Shown here in pieces: positions 1-9,904 of a stretch of DNA of 64,000 bases. Origin of the DNA: Actinernus sp. WN-2022 (taxonomy: Eukaryota > Cnidaria > Anthozoa > Actiniaria > Actinernidae); NCBI GenBank assembly GCA_030867875.1, contig JAOWCC010000936.1, forward strand, positions 9,990,095 through 10,054,094, written 5' to 3'. How positions within the stretch are numbered: the first letter of the stretch is position 1; every line of letters starts with the position of its first letter. The translations under genes and the position numbers were made by a program. Below the pieces are notes generated by a model that did not search any database, was not told where the DNA came from, and saw only the letters and a program-made list of their open reading frames with translations.

Positions 1-161
1 ACATACTGTAGCTTACATTTGTTACAAGAGGCTAAATACACAACATTCTTCGAAGCGCAAGAAAGGTGTTGTTTGATGCGGTACTGCTTATCAGTAGCGA
101 AACTAGTGAAATGGTCTGATTCTACAAAGTAATTATGGCAAAGATCACACCGCTTGTTCAC
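1..161 (-). pseudogene. Penelope-like element GIY-YIG domain fragment
   Basis: This stretch is base-for-base the same as 8201-8361, part of a Penelope-like retroelement read on the minus strand. It encodes the middle of the GIY-YIG endonuclease region, including the Cys-x-x-Cys before the YVG motif. It shares the one-base deletion seen in the left arm of the palindrome at 7.6-8.7 kb, so both descend from the same damaged copy. It ends abruptly at about 161, where LINE sequence begins. The rest of the element lies outside the window to the left. Confidence 0.8.
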
Positions 162-487
162 TGTCTCTTTGTTGATAAATGTTTAAATGGGCTCATTGAT
201 TATGACTTTAATCTTCAACATGGCGATACAATTCATAATTACAACACAAGAAATAAGAGAGACTTGCGAAGACCCCCCTCACGCACTAATTGGGGAACTT
301 TCAGAACTTCTTTCCAGTGCTCTAATACCTGGAATGACCTTAATACGAACATTAGAGAACTTGACAATCCCATTGTATTTAAGAATCAATTGAAGGCGAA
401 CATTTTTAATTGTATATAGTTTTAGATATGGACTTTTAGTTTTTAGCTTCTACGTATTTTATCTTTTCTTTTTGTGAACTGTTTCAT

Positions 488-531
488 ATATATATATATT
501 ATATATTCTTGTATATATATATATATATATT
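488..531. repeat. TA dinucleotide microsatellite
   Basis: Two runs of TA repeats separated by a short imperfect stretch, inside the LINE 3' UTR. Confidence 0.9.
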
Positions 532-593
532 TTATTGAGGGCCCTCCTGAAAATCATCACATCGATGAGTGTCGTTCCCTCAATAAATATCAT

Positions 594-594
594 T

Positions 595-637
<43 letters not shown>
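594..637. repeat. ATA trinucleotide tail
   Basis: About 14 copies of a TAA/ATA unit. It sits at the 3' end of the LINE fragment and is probably its terminal tail. Confidence 0.9.
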
Positions 638-638
<1 letters not shown>

Positions 639-1942
639 GAGAAGTGATCGAGCGGTTGAGCGTTAATCCAGGAAAGTGGCAGTGAATAGTTTACATTTAT
701 ACTTTCTAGGCGATATATTTTGGAGGTTTTACAAACAGGTAAAAGCCTTATTTTCCAACTGTTTGCCGTGGAAGTCGAGTCAGACATGACTTAGCGCTTC
801 GGCATTGTCCTATTTGCAAAGCATTGTGAAGGATCAGTTAATCGAAACTAAATACACTGGGACTTAAAAGCCATCTCCCTCTACGATCTAGACGTAGAAA
901 TCAAGGAAATTACGGAGTTCCCTAAAGTAATTTTCGCTCCTGCTGTCAGAGACTCTTCGAGTGAAAGAGTCAGTCAGGGTCGAGTACATGAACTGATGAA
1001 GGAAAACTGAGTGGGGACTGAGCGGCTTTATAGAGGCTGTGGTCGTGAATAAATCCAACATTGTAGAGACTTGGATAGGAGAAATAAAGGTAATAATAAT
1101 GAACTGTGCAATGTTTTGACTACATATCTCAGATACCGACAAAGTTACAGGCAATCAAAGTTTGATTGACATGTTTAATAATCATGTTAATCCACATGCG
1201 GAAAAGGGTCAGAATTCAAATTTCCGTAAGATGGCGGCAGGCGCTTATTTGTTCTCGCCTATGCTCGCTTTGCTCGGTTCGGTATCAGAACTCGCTCCGC
1301 TCGTATCGGAAAAGCGCCTGTTCTGCAGGCTACTTATCATACGGATATCATACTGTTCACTGCACCCCTCATGTATTTTTTCTCGCTCCCTCATCGTAAG
1401 AGTTTATTATCCTTGTTGCCTTTTTCCTCATTATGGTGACGAATTCGACGAAATCTCATCGATAAATTTTATATTACATAGGGGTTTTGGATTCACGTTT
1501 GACCTCTGAGTTGACAGTCGTCTTCTTTATTTCTTTCAATGACTACATTACGCGTGCGGAATAAGGAAATAAGCTGTCCGCACTGGCCTGGACGCTAGCA
1601 AGAGCAAATGTTCTCGCTTGTATTGGATAAATTTCATATGATTTGTTTACTGCCTAAGCTAGTAATCTTTAGCGAGAATAAAACGATTGAAAATATTTCA
1701 AAGGTAAGATAAAACGACGCTTTCAATTTCCCTCCATCTTTGAAACGTAGGGTGTACATTTTCAAAAGAAGAACTCAGACTCGCACATGCGCTCTGCGTG
1801 ACAGTGGGCATTTAACATTTCATAATGTGTTTTGTTACAGAGACAGTCAGTAAGCGACAGTACTAGTCAGTAAACTAGATTAGATGATTCATGATATTAC
1901 GTTGCAGAGTAATTTTGATATTTGAGCCAAAAAGTTAACTAG
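638..1942. other. No gene recognised
   Basis: Only short open frames without family resemblance. A locally GC-richer patch at 1226-1340 carries short repeated words (CTCG, CGGTATC). Confidence 0.5.
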
Positions 1943-2028
1943 ATGAAAATGGCGGGAACGAAGAATACCCGTTTACACGTCAAGCATGTTGGGCACGGCC
2001 CCGTAACCTGGCACTCCAAACAGGCGAG
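1943..2028 (+). CDS. Candidate first coding exon, unknown protein
   Basis: An ATG (ATGAAAATGGCG) opens 28 codons and two bases, then meets a good splice donor (GAG then GTAAGG). The peptide begins MKMAGTKNTRLHVKHV and is basic and histidine-rich. It resembles a first coding exon, and the second ATG has the stronger start context. No partner exon was identified downstream, and I do not recognise the peptide. It could be chance. Confidence 0.3.
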
Positions 2029-2269
2029 GTAAGGCTACCTTTCACAGGATCTCGACAACTCTTTGAGTTTCCGCAATTTTACTATCTGATAAAGAAGACG
2101 AGGGGAGGGGGAGGGGGAGGGGATGGGAAGGATCAAACTCGCTCAGTCACCTCGGAACGAGTAACTAACCCTTATGTATTAAATTACGGTGACAATACAA
2201 ATATCGAGAGGGTATCCACATATAAGCTCTAGGTGTAATAAATCGTAATCATGTGGATCATTATGGCTT
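2029..2269. other. Intergenic or intronic, G-rich tract
   Basis: A purine tract of GAGGGG-type repeats at about 2100-2128. Nothing else recognised. Confidence 0.5.
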
Positions 2270-2522
2270 GCTATAGAAATATTTAAGATGTATATAACTT
2301 TAATGGACGCTCCCTAAGAGCTTTTCAGGCCCATTTACAATAAATTTAAAATGCACTAATATCTAAAATAATATAATAATTACAATAAATACATAGAAAC
2401 TACTTCAATGTTAGAAATTTCTCCAGTAGATCATTTTTAAGGTCTCTTTTCAATTTGGCCAAACTGGTGCTGTCCGTAAGACTACTTGGTAGCGAATTCC
2501 AAAGCCGCTGACCGGCGCGCTC
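2270..2522 (-). mobile_element. LINE 3' fragment (C-terminal reverse transcriptase tail)
   Basis: On the minus strand the frame ending with TAG at 2400-2402 encodes a Q-R-L-W-N-S-L-P-S core followed by a lysine/leucine-rich tail. This is the usual end of CR1/L2-like and Jockey-like LINE proteins. About 130 bp of 3' UTR follows. It is 5' truncated. Confidence 0.6.
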
Positions 2523-3599
2523 TTACACGCTGGGATATCAAGCTTATATTAAATAGTTGTTCTGACTAACACTTCCTAAACCGTAGTGCGTGGACGTTCA
2601 TCGACTGTAGATAATTCTGATAAATTGTAAACTGATCTGACCTATATTGAGGGAATTTTCAGAATTATATTGCTTGTGTTATTGATTCCTTAAAGCTTTC
2701 GCGGTTCCTTAGGATTCAGAAAACAGTTCGATATCACTCAGATATCAGTTTGAGGGTATTCCATAACATTCACCTAGCTGAACTGCAAACATTTTGATGT
2801 TCACGAAGCCACTATCAGATGGGTCTGTGCATTTGATTACTGACAGATCACGACGAGTCAAAATATTGACCATTACCAGAAATCACGGACATTTTGCGAC
2901 CGCGATTAAGCCGAACAGCGGAGTTAACAGAAGGGCACAGAGCATGCGCATTATACAAAAAAAACAAAGATGGCGTCCTACGTGTGGCACTCGACCACTG
3001 GAACCCAAATGTAGCTCACACCCTCGTTTTATTATAATTAGAGCTGTATTTTGGTCTAAACAGCGGTAATACCTTTGAATCGGTAAGCCGTCGGTGGAGT
3101 GGAGAATGGCGGACAAAACGTCTTGTTTTGATCTGAAACGTGGGTACGTTGCGTGACAGGCTTCGGAACTGTAATGCCGGCTTCTTGTTAGGCCATTGTT
3201 AAATGTCTTGCAAAAGCTATGCATAATGTGCTATCCGCCATTTTGTCGTGATTGTATTTATCCTCAGTTACTCCTAGAGTACTAGGCTTGCGCATCTATT
3301 ATTTGCAATTCTTGTCAATAGATTAGTCAGGGACTGGAATACCCGTATAAAATATGCATGTTGACGACGCGTCTGTAATATAAATTATTCCAGGAATTCT
3401 CTTATGTACCTACCGCTCATTGCAGCGGATATAAGTAGCTTTGCAGCGCAGCACAACATGCGCTTAAACGCCAAGACGTGCAAAGAAATGGTGATAGATT
3501 TCCTGTAGTACATTCTAGCCATACATCTCCAATCATTCTTAGGGGCACCCCGTAATCGAAAGGGCCAGCAAATATAGATCCTGGGGTACAAATATCATG
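2523..3599. other. No gene recognised
   Basis: A 113-codon open frame on the minus strand (2883-3224) has no recognisable motif. The stretch includes ATGGCGGAC and CGCCATTTTG words of the kind often seen near animal promoters, but no gene could be built. Confidence 0.4.
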
Positions 3600-4260
3600 T
3601 GACCTTACATGGGGCTGCCATTGCGACTTTATATAATTATCTACAAGACAGCTATCAAACGGCTGTATGCCCTACACACACTGAATAAATGTGGATTAAC
3701 CGCAAACGATCTAGTCTCGGTGTACTGTAGTTTAATACGATCAATATTTGAGTATATATCACATGTCTGGGCGGCCCTAACATCTTATCTCATTGACTTA
3801 ATCGAGTCTGTACAAAATAAAGCCTGTAGATAATACACCCTAATAGCAATTATGCTGAATCTCTCGAGCTATGTGTGTTTCCCCTACTATGCTCGCGCAG
3901 ACAGGACGCATGTGTCAAGCTAATTGAACAAACCAGGCTTGGGTGCCCACTCAAGGTGTTGTTACGACTCCTATCACCACTCACCATGAATATGGCCTCT
4001 GATCTGGACATTTCTCAGTCAGGCATAGGCAGTCGGACAGCACTAAGAGATACCGGGACTTTGTGACTGATAAATATTAATGAGTGATGTCCTTATAATA
4101 ATAGTGGTATATCCTATGTCATATTATCATTAGTTGTAGTAGTATGATATAAGTTATTGTAACGCTATGTAACTATTTGCTTGGCTCTTGCTGGCAACCC
4201 TGTAATTCAGATCAACTGCAATAGGGTTTAATAAACTATCATTGATTGATTGATTGATTC
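3600..4260 (+). mobile_element. LINE 3' fragment with ATTG tail
   Basis: The frame 3609-3833 carries the C-terminal reverse transcriptase motif (LVSVYCSLIRSIFEY then V-W-A-A-L, then LIESVQNKACR). After a frame change, 3875-4066 carries RRQDACVKLIEQTR. Both are typical of CR1/L2-like LINEs. The copy is frame-damaged and ends in a tandem ATTG tail at 4241-4260, the short-repeat 3' end expected for this clade. 5' truncated near 3600. Confidence 0.75.
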
Positions 4261-4461
4261 AATGGCTTACAGCTGCAATTAGCGACAACATTTATTTAAA
4301 GTGCAGGTATATGTCAAAAAATATATATTGTACTATTGTTTGTTTCTCACAAAAGGTATTAACCTTGCAAATTTTGTAACATTTCTGGCATTTAATCCCT
4401 AATTTTGGTTAGTTTACATGGATCATGTGACGTCATAAGATGAACCAACTCCCTCCCTAGA
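4261..4461. other. No feature seen
   Basis: AT-rich spacer between a LINE tail and a TIR element. Confidence 0.4.
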
Positions 4462-4837
4462 GAGCGGTCATTAATTACTGGGGGGGGGGTGGGGGGGGGG
4501 GGGTATCTAAAACGAGGACCCAAAAATATTGGCCCTCCCCAAAACATAAAAAAGAGGAAAACATTTATTTTATTTTACTCCTGAATACCTCCTTATCAAG
4601 CAGAATGTTTGAGGTTTCGAACGTTGCCATTAGCAGCATCCAGCACGCGCTCAGATTGCTGGTTAAGGACATTTCCAAGGTGGAGCTGAATGGTCGATTG
4701 AAGTAGCCTAAAAATATTGTAAACGTTTCATTGTTAAAACAGGCGCCCAAAAATTGTGACCCTCCCCAAATGGAAGCCCAAAATCTTAGCCTCCCCCTAA
4801 ATTTACCGGCCCTCCCCCCAGTAATTAATGACCGCTC
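4462..4837. mobile_element. 376 bp TIR element (MITE) with poly-G/poly-C inner ends
   Basis: The ends are inverted copies: GAGCGGTCATTAATTACTGG on the left, its complement on the right. Each runs into a G-rich or C-rich tract. CCCTAGA occurs directly on both sides (4455-4461 and 4838-4844), consistent with a 7-8 bp target duplication, hAT-like. The interior has no transposase. Confidence 0.75.
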
Positions 4838-6759
4838 CCCTAGAGAAAACTACTACAATAAAATCCCGTAGGTTTTTATTGTGACATCACAAGATGAATC
4901 AATCCCGCAATTCGGGTAGTGTTTATTCTAGTTTAATTTCTGCTCCTGACTCTCAAAGAACACTAAGTTAGACAACTGAAGTATATCAGAAGTATAACAA
5001 AAATCCATGCGTTTCCAGTTTACCCATGTCCTACAGGACACAAGCCGAGTTATGGGCAGTTTAGTTTTCATAAATTATTCCCTCGTCTGAAGAGACAAAA
5101 CAAAATTAACAAAGGAAAACTGTCATATAATTAATGTATCTTATGAGACAGTTTAGTGTGAAGTAATGTATATACTTATTGGCTTAAAATGATATTTTTA
5201 GCATTTAGGAACTATAATATCTTCACTCGATTACCGTATTATCGATCCTATCAAAACAAATGGTAAGGTGATCAAAATACTTAGCTATATCGTTACCAGT
5301 AAAGCTCACATTTGGAAACCTGCTATGGTGATCAGGCCTCAAAATTGGTGGAAAATAAAAAGGGCATGCAGTACTTCTATGAAGCAGTTCATTTATATGC
5401 TCGATCGTTACTTGAATGTGCATGTGAAAAAATAACTGAGAACAAACACAAATACAATAATATTCATTAGAGTAATACCCAAAATATAAGGCAAAGCCTT
5501 ATTCATCACTGCAGCACAATAATGTTTTTACCCAATATTTTGCGCCACAATGCATTATGTCGATACATTAGCATTTATTCTATTATTAACATGTACCTTC
5601 TTTGCTACGATGAACCAAACCAACTACAATGAGAAGTAGCGTTTTCAGCTTCATTGAAGTTCAGATGTAGAAGTCATGTTGTAAATGAAATAACCACGAT
5701 TAAAAACGCAATAAAAACGATTTGATGAAGTTATGTTTGATGCGAGGACGCTATGATCTGAGCCGGATTCAAATTCTCACAAATATTAACATAAAGTCTG
5801 TCTATTATTGTGAAATGCATTTATGCTTTGTCAACAACCATATCATAACGATTAACATTTCGGGATTGACTTGCTATCACCTATCAGGTGTTGCTAGGTA
5901 TTAGTAGTTTGGCAATTCCTATTAGTTTTAACTATGCTTCATTGCAGTTGAAATGTCTTAAGCGTAACCTAACGTTTCTATAAAACAGCCCTCCCAGCCT
6001 TTTAGAAGAGTCAATAAAATGTTTTGGAGATATATATCAGATCGATTTTCCAATTGTTTTTTGCCTCGACTGGTAGTTTATATATTCATTGAAGACCTTG
6101 CCGCATTGAATCGAGGTCAGGGAAATGCGCGATCACAATCGCAAACAAATTGTGTCAGAACACGTAGTATTTTACAATGTTGCGGAAAAGCTTCAACTGT
6201 AACGCAACATCTGATCGCCACAGAGAGAGGGGTGATGAGAACTCTGGTGTATATAGTAAAAACGTGTTTCAGTTATATTACCCGAGGATGCACGTCTCAA
6301 TGGAGTGGAAAGGAGGGATTATACATGAGGGGGTGATTATCTACCGCGGGTTATGCATGGGGACTATCTCCAGTGTACAGGGGAGATTATACATGAAAGT
6401 CGCATGGGCATGGAGTTGAAAGGAGGGAATTAGACGAGATGGGGTGATTATCTTCAGGGGAACTATATGACCAAAAATCTATAGACAAGATGCTTTATAG
6501 AGATGATCGATGTCTTAACATAGTAACTGTGAAACATTATACGAGAACCAGTATCGCTCGATATATTCATTTTATGTCGCCGGCTCCATAAATGGGTTAC
6601 CTTAATGAATCGAATTAGCGCCCTTTTTCCAATAAGTGTCCACCCTCAAATAAGCGCCCCTATTTGACGTTTAAAAAAGCATATAAGCATCCTCTCTCAA
6701 ATACACTTCCAACCCCCCCCCCCCCCCCCCCCCAATTCCAGGTTTTCTTCTAAGGGTTT
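4838..6759. other. No gene recognised
   Basis: Short frames only. At 6290-6450 a GGAGGGATTATACATGAG-like phrase recurs three times imperfectly. A run of 21 C occurs at 6713-6733. Confidence 0.4.
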
Positions 6760-7129
6760 TAACTGATATGTCCATGTGCGAACCGAGTTCTTTCCGACGT
6801 AACATCTCTTCTTCTAACTTTCTGGCAATGGTTGGGCTCGCGTTTTTCCTTGAATGGATCCTGGGACAACAAGTCCGTTTGGACTTGCGTTCTACAGGTT
6901 CTACATACTCAGCACAATTTTACCGTAGTTCTAGCCTTGTTAAAATCAAATCTGTTGCTGTTTTCTTTGTGCTAGAACCCCATACAGTCCTTCTTTCTTC
7001 ATTCTTCTTTGGATCTCCATGAGGTTTACCCGTTTTCACAAAGCTTATTTGATCGCATTCACACATTATGTTTACTGCCGAATCCATGTTTGAATTCGAA
7101 TTCTTCGCCGGCGAAACAGACGAAAGCAT
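6760..7129 (-). pseudogene. Stop-interrupted open frame, unknown
   Basis: The minus-strand frame beginning with ATG at 7129 stays open across about 120 codons except for one TAA (around 6920). Sequence before and after the stop is charged and protein-like: KKNEERRTVWGSSTKK before it, KLEEEMLRRKELGSH after it. The pattern suggests a once-coding segment broken by a single nonsense change, or an exon whose donor lies just before the stop. The plus strand here also has an ATG frame at 7068 that reaches a GTAAAG, so strand is not certain. No family recognised. Confidence 0.3.
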
Positions 7130-7599
7130 CGAAAGGCCTAAGGTAAAGGCACCGGGCGAAAATACATCAGCGATTCATGGCAGTTCAAACAGTTGGTCGG
7201 GTAAATCTCCTAAATCTACGATTATTCGACCATCTCCCTACGATAAATCATCACTTTATAGATGATCGGCTCTTTACCATTTCAGCTAAACATTGTCTTT
7301 CGTGGCCGTGTAAGTTAAATGTTCTCAAGCATATCTTCCGACCTCTTATTTTAAAATCCTTCATTTTATTTATTTATTTTATTTATTTATAACATTCGGA
7401 CACAAGGTCACGGGAGAATAAACAATAGGACTCGAAGTCCCTTACGAGGTTTGTCTCCACGCGAGAACCGGTCAATGATGGTGGAAAACGTAGCAAGAAG
7501 TATGTATATAATGTCCAAATGTCTTCAGGCCAACAGCTAGTCCAGCCAAGACGATCAATAAAATTGATTCCAAGTTCTTGTCCACAGTAATTATTATAA
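7130..7599. other. No gene recognised
   Basis: Contains a TTTA-rich simple repeat at 7363-7391. No motif in the remainder. Confidence 0.4.
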
Positions 7600-7651
7600 A
7601 AATTTAATAGAAAAATGTGAACGAGAGCAACTCAGGACTGTTATTAAAAAA

Positions 7652-7685
7652 ATACTAAAACGTTTCGGCCTTCAGCCTTCATCAG
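7652..7685 (-). ncRNA. Hammerhead-like ribozyme core, left arm
   Basis: Read on the minus strand, CTGATGA is followed by a short stem-loop with a GGC/GCC pairing and then GAAAC with GTTTTAGTA. This is the order of a hammerhead core with a very short stem III. Penelope-like elements are known to carry such motifs in their terminal repeats. One extra A lies between CTGATGA and stem II, and stem I is weak and T-rich, so activity is doubtful. Confidence 0.45.
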
Positions 7686-7909
7686 TTAAAAAGGTTAAAA
7701 ATACCTGGCAAGTTACAAGGTACTCTTATATACTAGAGCTAAGTGTGAATACTAAAGGCTTTAAAAATAACAAAATAGTTTTACATGAAAGGTCGACTCA
7801 GTGGTATACTAATTATAAGGACAATGCCTGTATTATAATTACAAGAGAAATGAATCGTAAACCGGAAAACGCACGAACTGGGATGCGGTTTACTGACGGT
7901 CTGCTAAAT

Positions 7910-8740
7910 TTAGCTATTATACTGGATGCGGTTTTTAGATTTGAACTCCTGCCTTTTGTTAAGACCATGGGGCTGATATGTAAACAGTTGTGCAATCCAG
8001 TATGCCTCCCTATTGATCAAAATATCATTGGTCTTGCTACGGTCTGTGCAAACTAGTGCTTCTATACAAATAAAGGAAAAATCATTAAGCGAGTGTGGCG
8101 CCTTATTGTAATGAGTGGCCACTTCACACGTCTTCTCATTGGTCTTCATAGACGATTTGTGTTTGCGAAATCTAACCTTGAACTCATTAGAAGAAGAGCC
8201 TACATACTGTAGCTTACATTTGTTACAAGAGGCTAAATACACAACATTCTTCGAAGCGCAAGAAAGGTGTTGTTTGATGCGGTACTGCTTATCAGTAGCG
8301 AAACTAGTGAAATGGTCTGATTCTACAAAGTAATTATGGCAAAGATCACACCGCTTGTTCACTTAAAGCAACCGTTAGATGACCCCTCTTGGTTGTTGAT
8401 TAGATCTAGAGGCGCTGACCGACCAGCCTTAAACTTAGAAGGCGCGAGTAACTCTTTAAGATTTTTAGGCCTTCTAAAAGCCGAAATTATGTTTTTGTCC
8501 TGGAAAATTTCCCTCAAGATAAGTAAGGGATGAAGCACATGTAAATTATCCCGGACAATTTTCCCAATTTCAGGTAAATTGGGGTTGAAATCAACAACCA
8601 GGGGGGTCACAGTACGCTTTTCCTGTCTGGACGTTATCGTAAGCAGCGTATTCCTATCTTTTAGACCAACCGCATTAAACTTCTCCGAAACTACTTGGTT
8701 GTCATACCCTTGCTCTACTAGATATTTTTATATTGTTTAT
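7910..8740 (-). pseudogene. Penelope-like polyprotein C-terminus, frameshifted (left arm)
   Basis: The frame from 8740 down to about 8359 encodes the linker part (K-N-L-K-E-L-L-A-P-S-K-F). It hits TGA because one base is missing relative to the right arm (TGTAACAAG became TGAACAAG). The GIY-YIG part then continues in another frame from 8362 to 7910: C-D-L-C zinc-type cysteines, VVYLASCNKCKLQYVGSS, then R-F-x-x-H. The same deletion is present in the copy at 1-161. Nonfunctional as it stands, and the reverse transcriptase is missing. Confidence 0.85.
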
Positions 8741-8758
8741 ATTGTTTATAGAAACGCG

Positions 8759-9586
8759 GAATATAAACAATATCTAGTAGAGCAAGGGTATGACAACCAA
8801 GTAGTTTCGGAGAAGTTTAATGCGGTTGGTCTAAAAGATAGGAATACGCTGCTTACGACAACGTCCAGACAAGAAAAGCGTACTGTGACCCCCCTGGTTG
8901 TTGATTTCAACCCCAATTTACCTGAAATTGGGAAAATTGTCCGGGATAATTTACATGTGCTTCATTCCTCACTTATCTTGAGGGAAATTTTCCCGGACAA
9001 AAACATAATTTCGGCTTTTAGAAGGCCTAAAAATCTTAAAGAGTTACTCGCGCCTTCTAAGTTTAAGGCTGATCGGTCAGCGCCTCTAGATCTAATCAAC
9101 AACCAAGAGGGGTCATCTAACGGTTGCTTTAAGTGTAACAAGTGGTGTGATATTTGCCATAATTACTTTGTAGAATCAGACCATTTCACTAGTTTCGCTA
9201 CTGATAAGCAGTACCGCATCAAACAACATCTTTCTTGCGCTTCGAAGAATGTTGTGTATTTAGCCTCTTGTAACAAATGTAAGCTACAGTATATAGGCTC
9301 TTCTTCTAATGAGTTCAAGGTTAGATTTCGCAACCACAAATCGTCTATGAAGACCAATAAGAAGACGTGTGAAGTGGCCACTCATTACAATAAGGCGCCA
9401 CACTCGCTTAATGATTTTTCCTTTATTTGTATAGAAGCACTAGTTTGCACAGACCGTAGCAAGACCAATGATATGGTGATCAATATGGAGGCATACTGGA
9501 TTGCACAACTGTTTACATATCAGCCCCATGGTCTTAACAAAAGGCAGGAGTTCAAATCTAAAAACCGCATCCAGTATAATAGCTAA
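8759..9586 (+). pseudogene. Penelope-like GIY-YIG endonuclease part, open frame (right arm)
   Basis: This is an uninterrupted 275-codon 3' portion of a Penelope-like polyprotein ending with TAA at 9584-9586. In order it has the end of the RT-thumb/linker region, a C-x-x-C ... C-x-x-C zinc-type cluster (CFKCNKWCDIC), and a GIY-YIG nuclease core (VVYLASC, then C-K-L-Q-Y-I-G-S-S, then R-F-R-N-H). In these elements the nuclease nicks target DNA for target-primed reverse transcription. The open frame extends upstream to 8579, but those first ~60 codons are antisense of the left arm and not element protein. Without the RT it cannot mobilise itself. Confidence 0.85.
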
Positions 9587-9809
9587 ATTTAGCAGACCGT
9601 CAGTAAACCGCATCCCAGTTCGTGCGTTTTCCGGTTTACGATTTATTTCTCTTGTGTTTATAATACAGGCATTGTCCTTATAATTAGTATACCACTGAGT
9701 CACCTTTCATGTAAAACTATTTTGTTATTTTTAAAGCCTTTAGTATTCACACTTAGCTCTAGTATATAAGAGTACCTTGTAACTTGCCAGGTATTTTTAA
9801 CCTTTTTAA

Positions 9810-9843
9810 CTGATGAAGACCGACGGCCGAAACGTTTTAGTAA
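9810..9843 (+). ncRNA. Hammerhead-like ribozyme core, right arm
   Basis: Mirror copy of the motif at 7652-7685: CTGATGA, a short interrupted stem, then CGAAACGTTTTAGTA. It differs from the left copy in stem II (GACCGACGG against GGCTGAAGG), and this breaks one base pair, so it is probably the weaker of the two. Confidence 0.4.
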
Positions 9844-9904
9844 ATTTTTAATAACAGTCCTGAGTTGCTCTCGTTCACATTTTTCTATTCAATTTATATA
9901 TATA

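Larger units (their letters stand above)
161..637 (+). mobile_element. LINE 3' fragment (reverse transcriptase C-terminus and 3' UTR)
   Basis: An open frame ending at 419 reads like the C-terminal tail of a CR1/L2-type non-LTR retrotransposon: a H-x-Y-x-TRNK segment, then arginine/proline-rich sequence and a W-N-x-L core. It is followed by an AT-rich 3' UTR and a terminal ATA microsatellite, as expected for a LINE 3' end. The 5' part is missing: truncated at the Penelope junction near 161. Family assignment is by motif only. Confidence 0.65.
7600..9894. mobile_element. Palindromic pair of 5'-truncated Penelope-like elements
   Basis: Arms of about 1.13 kb (7600-8742 and 8760-9894) are nearly perfect inverted complements separated by about 17 bp. 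Each arm is the 3' part of a Penelope-like element: end of the polyprotein with linker and GIY-YIG endonuclease, a 3' untranslated end, and a hammerhead-like motif. The truncated 5' ends face each other at the centre and the reverse transcriptase is absent from both. Inverted, truncated Penelope copies are known for this class. The right end abuts the 496 bp satellite with only a TA-rich join. Confidence 0.85.

Noticed and set aside
8579..8758. N-terminal ~60 codons of the 335-codon open frame over the Penelope palindrome
   Set aside because: They read antisense through the left arm; only the part from about 8759 is element protein.
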